DNA of 64,000 nt from an uncultured Colwellia sp. (GCA_913058145.1 CAJXQM010000001.1:62001-126000), one strand, 5' to 3'. Positions 26,048-35,759 are shown, counted from the first letter of the stretch. Translations and numbers: made by a program. The notes: generated from the letters alone by a model not told the origin.

Positions 26048-26887
26048 TTACGTTGTTGCGTGTGCAGTTGAACCAATCATTTCTGAGGCATCCATAACCA
26101 GTACAACCGCGTTTTTATCGCGACTTAGCACAATTGCTTGCAATTTAGGAATTTGACGTGCACCGACTACGGCCAAAAGAACTTTTTGTTCGTTTTGTTC
26201 AATTAAGTTTTCACCCGTTAAAATAGTGCCATCTCGGCCTAATTCTGCTGAAATGGCTAGCCCAATACGGTCAGTTTGGTTTGAAATTACATGGACTACC
26301 TTTTCTGCCACCGCACCCGTTAGAACTTTATCGATCACTTTTGTTGTGACATAAATACCAATTAAACTCCATAATGCTAATTCCATATCGTTAAATACAA
26401 TACCCACAGCAATAATGATAATCATATCGAAAAACATAATGACCTGCGCGGATCTAAATGATGAATAACGGGCAACAATTTGCGCAACGATTGTAGTACC
26501 GCCTGCTGATGCTTGTCCTTTCATCACAATGGATATTCCGGCACCAATACACACACCGCCATAAATGGTCGATAGCAATATACTATCAATGGGCGGGAAA
26601 GAAATAATTTTTGGTAATAGATCAACAAAGGTAGCGGTTAAAATAATCGCAACAAGAGTGCGGGCGGCGAACATAAAATCAATAAACTTAAGACCGGCAA
26701 GAACTAATGGAATGTTGATTAACACCATGGCTAGTGAGGTTGGTATACCGGTTAAATAATGCAAAATAATTGACATGCCGGGAGTACCGCCTGTGGCGAT
26801 ATTGACAGGTATCAGAAAAAAGGTCACACCAAAGGCTAGTAAATAAGAACCAAGTGAAATTAATAGTAGATTTTTTAGCTCTTTCAT
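26048..26887 (-). CDS. YitT family membrane protein
   Basis: The 279-residue protein has five to six N-terminal membrane helices (about residues 5-185), with the family motif NIATGGTPGMSIIL near residue 30 and GVCIGAGISIVMKGQASAGGT near 115. A C-terminal soluble DUF2179 domain follows (about 200-275, VVHVISNQTDRIGLAI). Transport is suspected for this family but the substrate is not established. The gene has its own terminator at its end, and about 180 bases separate it from the exonuclease I gene behind it on the same strand. Confidence 0.9.
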   Translation of the reverse strand: MKELKNLLLISLGSYLLAFGVTFFLIPVNIATGGTPGMSIILHYLTGIPTSLAMVLINIPLVLAGLKFIDFMFAARTLVAIILTATFVDLLPKIISFPPIDSILLSTIYGGVCIGAGISIVMKGQASAGGTTIVAQIVARYSSFRSAQVIMFFDMIIIIAVGIVFNDMELALWSLIGIYVTTKVIDKVLTGAVAEKVVHVISNQTDRIGLAISAELGRDGTILTGENLIEQNEQKVLLAVVGARQIPKLQAIVLSRDKNAVVLVMDASEMIGSTAHATT

Positions 26888-27070
26888 ATTGAATCGTTTT
26901 TACGTCTATTTACATTACAGGTTAACGATATGGTATCACGAACAATTAAAAGTCGTGAGTATATCGTTTGGGGAGTTTAGGGAGTTTGAGGCGTTGGTGG
27001 TATTGAGGAGTAAAAGGGTATGAATATATTCATACCCTTTATAAAAATCAGTCAAGCAGATATTTATTTA

Positions 27071-28546
27071 TCAACCTTGAACATATTCATATAGCGCTTT
27101 TAATACTGACATTTTACTTTTGTTTTCTTCATGCTCATGAGCTAAGTTTTCAATTTTTATCATAAATTCATCCAAACTTAGAATGCCTTTACCACCATAT
27201 TGTAATTTGTTTTGGCAATGCGCTTGCCAATGCTGTTGCTCTTGCGTAGTTAAGGTGTGAGGGTAGTTACGTGCTCGGTATCTAGTTAACAGTACAGGTA
27301 ACCGTTCATCTTGAAATGTGAACGGATGATTGGCAAGTTGCTCAGGAGATAAGCCACGTAAAATATCCATTTGTGCTTTATCACTGTGACTAAAAAAATT
27401 GCCACCGTATAAAGCTTGCTCGGCGTCAACATGGCTATTATCAAAATCATCAACTGCAAATACATCACTCAGTTTATCTCTTAACTCAGCATGCTGTTTT
27501 AATAAGGCCAAATTCTCTAAACAATAATCACGTGGAATGGCTAAACGCTCAGCATTTTCGGGTAATAATGTTTTTGCTGGGGCAATAACAGGGCACTTAT
27601 TAATATGAATTAATTTAACCGGTATCGGTTTTTCATCGGGGGCTAAATCATCGTGACGAGTATATAAACGCGCTTTGATTTCGTCGCTGCTTAGCGTTAA
27701 TAAGGGGGTAATGTCTTGTGCCAAATCGATACAGATCACGGCATTTTTATTCACCGGGTGATAACTAATAGGGGCAAACCAACTGGTACAGCCGTGCACT
27801 GATGATACTTTACTTGAGGTGTGAACAACCGGTGTCATGTCTGCCACGTTCAGTAACTCAGCAACGTTTTTTTTACTTCTTAAATTGAAAATAAACTCAT
27901 AAAGTTTTGGCTGTATTTCTTTGACCAGTTTTGCCATCGCAATAGTGGCATATACATCAGACATCGCATCATGTGCTGATTCATGGTTGATATCATTCGC
28001 TTTAGTAAGTAATTCTAAACGAAAACTCACTACCTGTTCACCATTACGCTCAACAGTAGGCCAATTTATGCCTTCAGGACGAAGTGCATAACAGGCACGC
28101 ACCATATCAATAATATCCCAACGACTATTGCCATTTTGCCATTCACGGGCATAAGGGTCGAAAAAATTACGATAAAAAAGATAGCGCGATACTTCATCAT
28201 CAAAGCGAATATTGTTATAACCGGCAACACACGTATTAGGCACACTAAATAATGCGTTAATTCGATTAGCAAACTCTGCTTCAGTTAACCCTTCACGCTG
28301 TGCTTTTTGCGGCGTAATACCTGTAACTAAGCACGCCTCTGGCTGAGGCAAGCAATCTTGCGGTGGTTGGCAATAAAACATTTCAGGCTCACCAATAATG
28401 TTGAGATCTAAATCTGTTCTGATCCCCGCAAACTGAGAAGGCTTATCAACTTTGGGTGATATACCCCAAGTCTCATAATCGTGCCAGAAAATAGTGGGTT
28501 GTTTTATAGTGTTTTGAGAAGACGAGTTAGGTTTCATTTTATCCAT
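27071..28546 (-). CDS. sbcB: Exodeoxyribonuclease I
   Basis: Single-strand 3'-5' DNA exonuclease used in recombination and mismatch repair. The protein has the DEDD exonuclease motifs: WHDYETWG near the N-terminus (Asp, Glu), GYNNIRFDDEVSRY, and HDAMSDVYATIAMAKL. An SH3-like and C-terminal region follows, ending YGGKGILSLDEFMIKI. The length of about 491 residues suits the family. The frame is open from a TTG at 28555. I prefer the ATG at 28546; an ATG three codons later at 28537 is also possible, and no site has a strong Shine-Dalgarno sequence. Confidence 0.92.
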   Translation of the reverse strand: MDKMKPNSSSQNTIKQPTIFWHDYETWGISPKVDKPSQFAGIRTDLDLNIIGEPEMFYCQPPQDCLPQPEACLVTGITPQKAQREGLTEAEFANRINALFSVPNTCVAGYNNIRFDDEVSRYLFYRNFFDPYAREWQNGNSRWDIIDMVRACYALRPEGINWPTVERNGEQVVSFRLELLTKANDINHESAHDAMSDVYATIAMAKLVKEIQPKLYEFIFNLRSKKNVAELLNVADMTPVVHTSSKVSSVHGCTSWFAPISYHPVNKNAVICIDLAQDITPLLTLSSDEIKARLYTRHDDLAPDEKPIPVKLIHINKCPVIAPAKTLLPENAERLAIPRDYCLENLALLKQHAELRDKLSDVFAVDDFDNSHVDAEQALYGGNFFSHSDKAQMDILRGLSPEQLANHPFTFQDERLPVLLTRYRARNYPHTLTTQEQQHWQAHCQNKLQYGGKGILSLDEFMIKIENLAHEHEENKSKMSVLKALYEYVQG

Positions 28547-28678
28547 GTAAAACAATTTCTTAGTTTTATTTTTGTTAGCTAATATATCTTTTAATAGTCT
28601 ATTGTTAGCTGCTTTTTTATCTTGTTTGTTTCACACAAACAGACACTATTTTCGTTCAATATTATTACAGAATTCAAG

Positions 28679-28882
28679 CTATTTGTAAGCGGTTAACGCG
28701 AGCTCACTTTCCTGATCTGACTCTAGCACAGGCCAGAGATAAAATCCCACAATTACGGCAGTTGAGACAGTTCCCATTGTAGAGCTAAAGATAATAGCCA
28801 TACCAACAGGTATCGCTTTAATAATGTTTTCTTTAGTAGAAAATAAATGCTTAGGGCTTTTCCTAGTGATTAAATAACATAA
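28679..28882 (-). pseudogene. Possible C-terminal remnant of a membrane protein
   Basis: The gap between the exonuclease I gene and the macA-like gene holds an open frame on the minus strand with protein-like content. It reads IIKAIPVGMAIIFSSTMG, then a hydrophobic TAVIVGFYLWPVL and a charged tail ending in TAYK before TAG. There is no ATG, GTG or TTG at a useful place, and a stop lies at 28885-28883. It looks like the last 60 residues of a membrane protein whose front is gone. I cannot name the family. The rest of the 480-base gap has no gene that I can see, only the promoter space of the macA-like gene. Confidence 0.35.
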
Positions 28883-29037
28883 CTATGCGGCTAACTCAGG
28901 TTGTGTGATGAATAGACTTTAAAACATAAAAAAACTGATTGAAGTCAGAGATAACCCAAAATAATAAGGTTAAATTATCGCCAGTCTCAGACTTTTGTGT
29001 TACTCCACGTCTGTTGGAAAATAGGGTGTAAATAATT

Positions 29038-30342
29038 ATGGTTACAACCAAAAGTAAATTCGTACAATCAGTTGACGTTGATGATATTAACAAAACCTTG
29101 GGTGTCGACCCCACTTCAAAACGTCGTGGTCACCTAATCAAGTGGGCTATTTTAATCGTCATAATGGTGGTTACTACTGGCCTTGCATTATCCTGGTTTG
29201 GTAGCAGTCATTCCCAAACTATCCAGTATAAAACTGATGAGGTGGAACGTGGTGATTTGATCGTGACTGTGACCGCCACAGGTACACTTGAGCCGGTCAA
29301 TCAGGTTGATGTTGGCTCTGAAATTTCAGGCACAGTTAAATTTGTCGCGGTAGATTTTAATGACCGTGTCAAAGAAGGACAGGTGTTGACAATACTCGAT
29401 ACTGAACAATTGCAGGCCTTAGTTAATCAATCTCGCGCTGTGCTACAAGTGACACAGGCGCAAGTCAAACAAGCTGAGGCTACAGTTATTGAAACACAAA
29501 GAAAGTTAAGGCGGGCAAGAGAGCTGGCCAAATCAGGCATGTGTTCAGAAGATGATTGTGATACCGCACAAGCCGCCTACGATCGTGCCGAAGCAAACCT
29601 TTTAAGCACTAAGGCGAAGGTCGCTCAATCGCAGGCGTCCCTCAACGCTGAACAAATCAGGTTATCAAAGGCCACTATTCATTCTCCAATTAATGGTATT
29701 GTGCTTGAACGAAATGTAGAGCCTGGTCAGACCGTCGCCGCCTCGTTACAAACGCCGGTGTTGTTCACCCTAGCTGAAGACCTGACACAGATGGAGCTAC
29801 ATGTGGATGTGGATGAGGCCGATGTAGGACAAGTTTTGGTCGGCCAGCAGGCGCTATTTACTGTGGATGCTTATCCCGATAACAGTTTTATGGCTGAGAT
29901 CACCGAAGTACATTTCTCTTCCCAAACCGTTGAGGGCGTTGTGACTTACGAAACCATATTGCGGGTCGATAATTCGGCATTACTGTTACGACCAGGCATG
30001 ACCGCTACCGCTGATATAACGGTCAATAAGATTAATAACGCACTATTGATTACCAATGCCGCGCTGCGCTTTACGCCGCCAGTTGCCACAGTAGAGACAT
30101 CGTCGCGTAGCGGTAGCCTGGTGAATCAACTAATACCGCGCCCACCTCGTTCGGGCTCTAAATCAGCCGAAGAGGTGAATCGCGATAACAAACAGCGGCT
30201 CGTTTGGGTATTACGAGACGGGCAGCTTGTGGCAATACCTGTCAGCACTAATGCCACGGATGGCATAAAAACAGAGGTGTTAAAGGGAGAACTGGAGCCC
30301 GGCATGGCGCTAGTCGTTGAAACAATGAGTCAGGGCCAGTGA
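29038..30342 (+). CDS. MacA-like periplasmic adaptor of a tripartite efflux system
   Basis: Membrane-fusion protein. The 434-residue protein has one N-terminal membrane helix (about 37-58), a biotinyl-lipoyl half (TLEPVNQVDVGSEISGTVKFV), a long coiled-coil hairpin (about 130-215) and the returning SPINGIVLERNVEPGQTVAAS. A beta-barrel and C-terminal region follow. A cysteine pair in GMCSEDDCD lies in the hairpin turn, as in many MacA proteins. It opens a three-gene operon with ATPase and permease genes overlapping in turn. The base composition becomes clearly richer in G+C within this gene. The substrate is unknown: macrolide, lipid or peptide. Confidence 0.9.
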   Translation: MVTTKSKFVQSVDVDDINKTLGVDPTSKRRGHLIKWAILIVIMVVTTGLALSWFGSSHSQTIQYKTDEVERGDLIVTVTATGTLEPVNQVDVGSEISGTVKFVAVDFNDRVKEGQVLTILDTEQLQALVNQSRAVLQVTQAQVKQAEATVIETQRKLRRARELAKSGMCSEDDCDTAQAAYDRAEANLLSTKAKVAQSQASLNAEQIRLSKATIHSPINGIVLERNVEPGQTVAASLQTPVLFTLAEDLTQMELHVDVDEADVGQVLVGQQALFTVDAYPDNSFMAEITEVHFSSQTVEGVVTYETILRVDNSALLLRPGMTATADITVNKINNALLITNAALRFTPPVATVETSSRSGSLVNQLIPRPPRSGSKSAEEVNRDNKQRLVWVLRDGQLVAIPVSTNATDGIKTEVLKGELEPGMALVVETMSQGQ

Positions 30343-30344
30343 TC

Positions 30345-31064
30345 ATGGTGACCAACGAGCACACACAACCTCCTCTAATAGAATTGCAAAGTGTAATCAA
30401 AGTGTACGGCACGGGCGGGGCGGCAATGCAGGCACTACGCGGAGCTGATCTGAGGATAGATAAAGGCGACTTCGTAGCGGTAATGGGGCCGAGCGGTTCG
30501 GGTAAGTCGACTTGCCTGAATATCCTTGGCTGTCTCGACACGCCCACATCGGGCACTTATCACTTTCGTGGCATCGAGGTCGGCAAGCTCTCACGTGATC
30601 AACGTGCTCGCTTGCGTCGGCATTATCTCGGCTTCGTGTTTCAGGGATACAACCTGTTGGGTCGTACCTCGGCACTGGAAAACGTTGAACTACCGATGAT
30701 CTACCGTGGCACACCCGCTATCGAGCGCCGTCGAAGTGCGCTACAAGCCTTACATGCTGTGGGACTCAAAGGGTGGGAACACCATAGTCCTAGTGAGTTG
30801 TCTGGTGGTCAGCAGCAACGAGTAGCCATTGCCAGGGCCATTGTCACTCGTCCCGACGTATTATTAGCCGATGAACCAACAGGCAATCTTGATACCACAC
30901 GCAGTCGCGAGATTATGGAACTATTAACTGCTTTTAACCGAGAATATGGTATTACTATTGTCATGGTTACTCACGAAATTAATATGGCGGCCTACGCTAA
31001 ACGCATTGTGTATTTCGTTGATGGCATGGTGGAGTCTGACCAACTAAACGGGGAGTCTGCTTAA
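30345..31064 (+). CDS. MacB-like ABC transporter ATP-binding protein
   Basis: ATPase of the LolD/MacB family. It has Walker A GPSGSGKST (about residues 48-56), signature ELSGGQQQRVAIARA, Walker B VLLADEPTGNLD and the switch His in MVTHE. The length of about 239 residues is normal. An upstream GTG at 30339 overlaps the macA stop (GTGA); I use the ATG at 30345, which has better spacing from AGGG. ATPase and permease are separate genes here, unlike E. coli MacB where they are fused. The line 30421-30480 has 34 G+C in 60, far above the neighbours. Confidence 0.92.
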   Translation: MVTNEHTQPPLIELQSVIKVYGTGGAAMQALRGADLRIDKGDFVAVMGPSGSGKSTCLNILGCLDTPTSGTYHFRGIEVGKLSRDQRARLRRHYLGFVFQGYNLLGRTSALENVELPMIYRGTPAIERRRSALQALHAVGLKGWEHHSPSELSGGQQQRVAIARAIVTRPDVLLADEPTGNLDTTRSREIMELLTAFNREYGITIVMVTHEINMAAYAKRIVYFVDGMVESDQLNGESA

Positions 31065-32275
31065 TGCTTATGTTATGGAATGCACTGGTGCTGGCCTTAC
31101 GCGAGATTCGTCGTAATGTTATGCGCTCTTTCCTCACCATGTTGGGTATCGTCATTGGTGTTGCAGCGGTGATTATTATGGTCACCATTGGTGGGGGGGC
31201 TACTGTGCAAGTCACCCAGCAGATCGCCAGTCTGGGCAGTAATTTGTTAATGGTAACTCCAGGTCAACGCATGGGCATGGGTCAACGTTCCGCTGCGGCA
31301 GCTTTTGACGCCGATGATGCCAAGGCCATTATTAGAGATATCAGTTCAATCGCTGCTGTGGCACCGTCCTCATCCCAAGGAGTGACAGCGGTATTCGGTA
31401 ATGAAAATTGGTCGACCTCCGTCTCCGGATCTGACAACCAATATTTTAAGGCAGGTAACTGGACCATTGCGGTGGGGCGAAAATTTACCGATAACGAGCT
31501 GCGCGGAGGCAAGGCCGTCTGTATTCTTGGTGAAACAGTGCGCCAAGAACTGCTTGGCGGTCAAGAGCCATTGGGCAGCAAAATCCGTTTAAAAAAACTA
31601 TCATGCCAAGTAATTGGTGTGTTGGAGGCTAAGGGCCAGTCCACCATGGGGTCAGATCAGGATGATCGCATTATTATCCCGTTACGTACATTTCAACGGC
31701 GTATTGCGGGAAATCAAAATGTAAGCCTGATTCAGGTCTCGGTACAAAATGGTGCTTCCACGGAGAAGGTCGAGCGAGAGATCACATGGCTGTTGCGCGA
31801 GCGCCGTCATATATCAACCAGTGAGGACGATGATTTCTCAGTGATGGACATGAAAGAGATCGCCAAGATGTTAACGGGTACCACCAAAATACTGACTATG
31901 TTACTGGGTGCGGTGGCCGCTGTTAGTCTGCTAGTGGGCGGTATAGGTATCATGAATATTATGTTGGTCTCGGTGACCGAACGCACTCGCGAAATTGGTA
32001 TCCGGTTGGCCATTGGTGCGTTGGAGCGAGAGGTGTTACTACAGTTTTTAGTCGAAGCAGTGGTAATCTCTTCACTTAGCGGTATCATTGGTATCGTACT
32101 GGCACTTGTGGGTTCAGTGGTGCTTGCCAATTTGATGCACGTGCCTTTTGTTTTCAATCCGGGCATTGTGGCCACCGCATTTTTATTTTCTGCAGCAGTC
32201 GGCGTTATCTTTGGCTACTTCCCTGCAAGACGAGCGGCACAGCTAGATCCCATTGAGGCGCTAAGGCATGAGTAG
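31064..32275 (+). CDS. MacB/FtsX-type ABC transporter permease
   Basis: The 403-residue permease has the MacB-type plan: first membrane helix (FLTMLGIVIGVAAVIIMVTIG, about 22-42), a large periplasmic domain (about 45-270), and three C-terminal helices (about 280-390) with the conserved GIGIMNIMLVSVTERTREIG. It ends FGYFPARRAAQLDPIEALRHE, as the family does. It starts in a TAATG overlap with the ATPase gene. The gene ends just before an IS3-type transposase remnant, which suggests that the operon arrived with, or was trimmed by, mobile DNA. Confidence 0.92.
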   Translation: MLMLWNALVLALREIRRNVMRSFLTMLGIVIGVAAVIIMVTIGGGATVQVTQQIASLGSNLLMVTPGQRMGMGQRSAAAAFDADDAKAIIRDISSIAAVAPSSSQGVTAVFGNENWSTSVSGSDNQYFKAGNWTIAVGRKFTDNELRGGKAVCILGETVRQELLGGQEPLGSKIRLKKLSCQVIGVLEAKGQSTMGSDQDDRIIIPLRTFQRRIAGNQNVSLIQVSVQNGASTEKVEREITWLLRERRHISTSEDDDFSVMDMKEIAKMLTGTTKILTMLLGAVAAVSLLVGGIGIMNIMLVSVTERTREIGIRLAIGALEREVLLQFLVEAVVISSLSGIIGIVLALVGSVVLANLMHVPFVFNPGIVATAFLFSAAVGVIFGYFPARRAAQLDPIEALRHE

Positions 32276-32289
32276 ACGTTAAAATGGAG

Positions 32290-32584
32290 CGAAGCGTTAT
32301 ATACCCCAAACTTGAATGCCTGCGTTTGTAATTATAAAACCTGATATAACTTTCAACTTCATCAACCATTGAGACGTGATTTATAAAAGTGATATTGTTA
32401 AGTCTTTCCGTCTTCAAGCTTCTAAATAACCTCTCCATTACTGCATTATTCCAACAATTCCCTGTACGGTTTATGCTTTGCGTAATATTGAGTAATGCTA
32501 ATTTATCTCTAAATATTTTGGCTGAGTATTGAACGCCTTGATCTGAGTGAAACATTAATTCAGGCGGTGTGTTACGTTTGGCAT
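32290..32584 (-). mobile_element. Remnant of an IS3-family transposase (OrfB C-terminal part)
   Basis: The minus strand encodes RNTPPELMFHSDQGVQYSAK, then NRTGNCWNNAVMERLFRSLK and YIRFYNYKRRHSSLGYI, the second half of the DDE integrase core of IS3-family OrfB: Asp in HSDQG and Glu in MERLFRSLKTE. The first catalytic Asp and all of OrfA are missing; a stop lies just upstream of the homologous part. At the other end the frame runs into macB antisense sequence without homology. It is thus a fragment of about 95 codons, not mobile by itself. Confidence 0.85.
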
Positions 32585-32731
32585 GTTATATAAAGATAAA
32601 TAGCTGGAAAGCCCCTAGGCTAAAGTTGTTCAGCGGTATTCATTAAACCTCACTATTTAGTAGTAATTAAAATGGCTGGTGATTCAAGTTTAGCAGTTGT
32701 GGTATTATCTCTGAACTTGTAAACTGCGCCA

Positions 32732-32755
32732 AAATCAAATCAAATCAAATCAAAT
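32732..32755. repeat. Pentanucleotide tandem repeat AAATC, nearly five copies
   Basis: AAATC is repeated 4.8 times directly upstream (27 bases) of the azlC-like start. Repeat-number changes here would alter the space between any promoter and the gene. Confidence 0.8.
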
Positions 32756-32781
32756 TACTTTCTAAATGGATTTACAAACAT

Positions 32782-33483
32782 ATGATATATGCTGAAGCAG
32801 GCAATAAATTTAGCAAGTTAGCAATTAAAGATGCCAGCCCAATCGTCGCGGGATACTTTGCCGTGTCATTTGTGTTTGGTTTGATGTGTATCAATCAAGG
32901 CTTGCCTGTTTGGTTACCAACGTTAATCTCATTAGTGGTATATGCAGGAGCGGCTCAATTTTCTTTTTTAGCACTTGTTTCTGCTGAAGCGGGTGTTCTT
33001 ACCGTTATTACTACCACGCTATTAATAAACTTGAGACATATGCTGATGTCGGTATATATGTCAGAACATTTTGAAAAAAGAGGCTTTAGTAACAAGTTTA
33101 AATGGCTGTATGGGTATGGGCTTACTGATGAATCTTTTGCCTATCATAGCGTAGGTATCAATAACGATAATATCGATCAGCATTACTTAACCACTTTTAA
33201 TCTGTCTTGCCATTTGTCTTGGGTAATGGGTTCTTTATTTGGCACCTTAACCGCGTTATATCTAAATGAAGTGATTTCTTTTGATCTCAGTTATGCACTA
33301 GTCGCCATGATGATTTTTGTTTTAGTGTCATTAGCCAATACGTTTGAAAAAGTATTAGTTGCGCTATCTTCAATAGTGGTAACGGTGATTTTGATGTTAC
33401 TTTTTAGTTCTTATATGAACATTTTTATAGCTACGTTTATAGGCTGCGGGGTTGGTATATGCTTGAAGAAAAAACGCTCTTAA
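32782..33483 (+). CDS. azlC: AzlC family branched-chain amino acid exporter, large subunit
   Basis: The 233-residue membrane protein matches AzlC: DASPIVAGYFAVSFVFGLM near residue 20, the conserved VYAGAAQFSFLAL (about 54-66), INLRHMLMSVYMSEHF and the GLTDESFAYH motif. With the small partner AzlD it exports branched-chain amino acids or analogues such as azaleucine. It overlaps azlD by 25 bases. A pentanucleotide repeat stands just before the gene, and no strong Shine-Dalgarno sequence is seen. Confidence 0.92.
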   Translation: MIYAEAGNKFSKLAIKDASPIVAGYFAVSFVFGLMCINQGLPVWLPTLISLVVYAGAAQFSFLALVSAEAGVLTVITTTLLINLRHMLMSVYMSEHFEKRGFSNKFKWLYGYGLTDESFAYHSVGINNDNIDQHYLTTFNLSCHLSWVMGSLFGTLTALYLNEVISFDLSYALVAMMIFVLVSLANTFEKVLVALSSIVVTVILMLLFSSYMNIFIATFIGCGVGICLKKKRS

Positions 33484-33782
33484 TCATGATAGTGGGTATG
33501 GCGGTGGTTACTTATTTACCGCGAGTATTACCCTTACATATTTCGTCTAAGCATTGGCCAAATTGGTTAAAAAACTGTATTGAATATTTACCTGTAGCCC
33601 TTATTGCAGCAATAACAATACCAACCCTTTTTGTAAAAGAGCAAGATATTAACTTTTATAACCCGGAGTTTATTGCCTTCATACCAACAATTATCGTGGC
33701 ATATTTTACTCGTAATTTAATTGCGACCGTTGTAACGGGCGTTATTAGTTTTATTGGTGTGTCTATATTTCTGTTTGGTTAA
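33459..33782 (+). CDS. azlD: AzlD family branched-chain amino acid exporter, small subunit
   Basis: The 107-residue protein has about four membrane helices and the AzlD signature (MAVVTYLPRVLPLH, LKNCIEYLPVALIAAITIPTLF, RNLIATVVTGV). The start lies inside the end of azlC, so the two are translationally coupled. I see no terminator in the 207 bases after it. Confidence 0.92.
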   Translation: MLEEKTLLIMIVGMAVVTYLPRVLPLHISSKHWPNWLKNCIEYLPVALIAAITIPTLFVKEQDINFYNPEFIAFIPTIIVAYFTRNLIATVVTGVISFIGVSIFLFG

Positions 33783-33989
33783 TGTCACTCGCAACAAATT
33801 AATCACTTATATAAATATTCGTTGACAATTTCTCATGCCTGAAGCAATCTTTGTGTATCATAATATATAGTTAAGTGTGGTTCGTTCCCTTTTTAATATT
33901 ATCTTAAACTCTCGCTGTAAATACCAGGGAGACTGCATTTAACAACACTAAAGTAGAATAGTTAACATGCCTAACGAATCAATTTTATT

Positions 33990-35336
33990 ATGACAAAAAA
34001 ACACAACGAGCGGAAAGTACCGTCCGGAAGAATTGCTCGCTTCGCTAAGCTTGGTGGTTTGGCCTCAGCTGTTGCTGGCAATATTGTTAAAGGCGCTACA
34101 AAACAAATTCTCAGTGGTCAGCGTCCATCATTAACTCAGTCCTTAATGAATGTTGATAACGCTATATCTATCACTAAGCGTCTAGCACATATGCGCGGCG
34201 CTGCAATGAAACTAGGTCAACTACTCTCCATGGATGCAGGTGAATTACTGCCTGTAGAATGGGAACCCATTCTCTCACGACTGCGCCAAGAAGCTGACCC
34301 AATGCCTAAGGCGCAACTACTTAAAACCTTAGAATCGTCTTGGTCGAAAGACTGGCATCAACAATTTAGTTATTTTTCATATGCTCCCATCGCGTCGGCA
34401 AGTATCGGTCAGGTTCATAGAGCAACACTAAAAGATGGTCGTCAGCTAGTTATTAAAGTCCAATACCCGGGTGTAAGAAAAAGCATTGACAGTGATATTG
34501 ATAATGTCATGAGTTTACTAAAATTGAGTGGTTTATTACCTAAACATATTGATTTGACTAGCTTGCTCGCTGAAGCAAAAGCACAACTTAAAAACGAAGC
34601 TAATTATTTACAGGAGGCGAATTTTCTTAACGCTTATCGTGCAAATCTGCGCAATGACCCTCGCTTTATTGTGCCTTTTGTTGTTGACGAGCTAACTGAC
34701 GAAAATGTACTCACGATGGAATACATTGAAGGCTCTCCTATCACCGACATTAGTACCATGAGTACTAGCGTTGTGGATCTAGTCTGTACCCAATTAATGC
34801 ATTTAACTTACCAAGAGCTTTTTACCCATAAACTCATGCAAAGTGACCCGAATTTTGCCAATTTCTTATATCAGAGCGATACGAAAAAAATAGTGTTACT
34901 CGATTTTGGAGCCTGCCGGAAAATTTCTCAGCATACCTCAATGCATTATCTCGCTATGGCTGATGCTATGCAGCGCCAAGATACTAACGACATGCGTTCA
35001 GCTTTGTATTCGCTCGGTTTAGTTGACAATTACATGAGTGCTGAGACCATAGAAACGGTGCTCAAGGCGTGTTTTGAAGCTAGCGATTGTTTACAAAGTG
35101 ACACTGGCTACAACTTAAAACAACAACAACTCATTAAACGAATTCAAGAGATTAGTATGCCATTAGTTACTGATAAAACAGCTGCAGTATCTCCTATATT
35201 TGAGGTTGCATTAGTCAATCGTAAAATTACAGGCATAATATTGCTAGCTAATAAGTTAGGTGCAACACTGGATTTTAAAATTATACTTGCTCCTTACTTA
35301 ATGCAAAGCGCAAAGCAACCGAACGATGGAACATGA
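33990..35336 (+). CDS. ABC1/ADCK-family atypical kinase (UbiB-like)
   Basis: The 448-residue protein has the ABC1 family marks: KxGQ motif in MRGAAMKLGQLLSMD (about residues 69-83), the Ala-rich nucleotide loop APIASASIGQVHRATL, Lys in LVIKVQYPGV, catalytic SDPNFANFLY (about 289-298) and metal-binding LLDFGACRKI. Such proteins support quinone synthesis or lipid handling, probably as ATPases. The true ubiB normally sits with ubiE and ubiJ, and this one does not, so it is a second, orphan ABC1 protein. No membrane helices are evident. Confidence 0.9.
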   Translation: MTKKHNERKVPSGRIARFAKLGGLASAVAGNIVKGATKQILSGQRPSLTQSLMNVDNAISITKRLAHMRGAAMKLGQLLSMDAGELLPVEWEPILSRLRQEADPMPKAQLLKTLESSWSKDWHQQFSYFSYAPIASASIGQVHRATLKDGRQLVIKVQYPGVRKSIDSDIDNVMSLLKLSGLLPKHIDLTSLLAEAKAQLKNEANYLQEANFLNAYRANLRNDPRFIVPFVVDELTDENVLTMEYIEGSPITDISTMSTSVVDLVCTQLMHLTYQELFTHKLMQSDPNFANFLYQSDTKKIVLLDFGACRKISQHTSMHYLAMADAMQRQDTNDMRSALYSLGLVDNYMSAETIETVLKACFEASDCLQSDTGYNLKQQQLIKRIQEISMPLVTDKTAAVSPIFEVALVNRKITGIILLANKLGATLDFKIILAPYLMQSAKQPNDGT

Positions 35337-35759
35337 CACCATGTTAGCGGGTTAAAACATAAGTTGATACTGAGAGTGTTTTTGGTATTTTTTACTGTTC
35401 TTAGAGGGGACAAATTAAAATGTAATTGGCTAGCTGAGTTAAATGCAATTAATAACTATGCTTAAATTACTTGCCTTGTCTAAAGTTATTTATGCCCACT
35501 GAAATAATGTTCTGTTCTGTTCTGTTCTGTTCTGTAAATGGCAATGGGTATAGATAGCCAATTCTTGTAGGGAGTCAACACAATGATTAAATGTGTAGAG
35601 ACTAACAATTTACTGATAGATATTTACCTAAAGCGGATAGTACTATGCAGATATACTTTACCATTGTGATAATTCAGTGATTCAATATAGATAGGGATGA
35701 TTTATTATTGAGGTAAAGTTTAACAGACCAATCTCACTTTAACGTTGAATCAGGATTGA
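35337..35759. other. 423-base gap with a pentanucleotide repeat
   Basis: No gene is seen. The gap holds five tandem copies of TCTGT at 35511-35535, about 225 bases upstream of the Msr gene. Otherwise it is AT-rich promoter space. Confidence 0.6.

Noticed and set aside
33822-33870. TTGACA at about 33822 as a strong promoter for the ABC1 kinase gene
   Set aside because: No -10 box at 16-18 bases from it; only the -35-like element is present.
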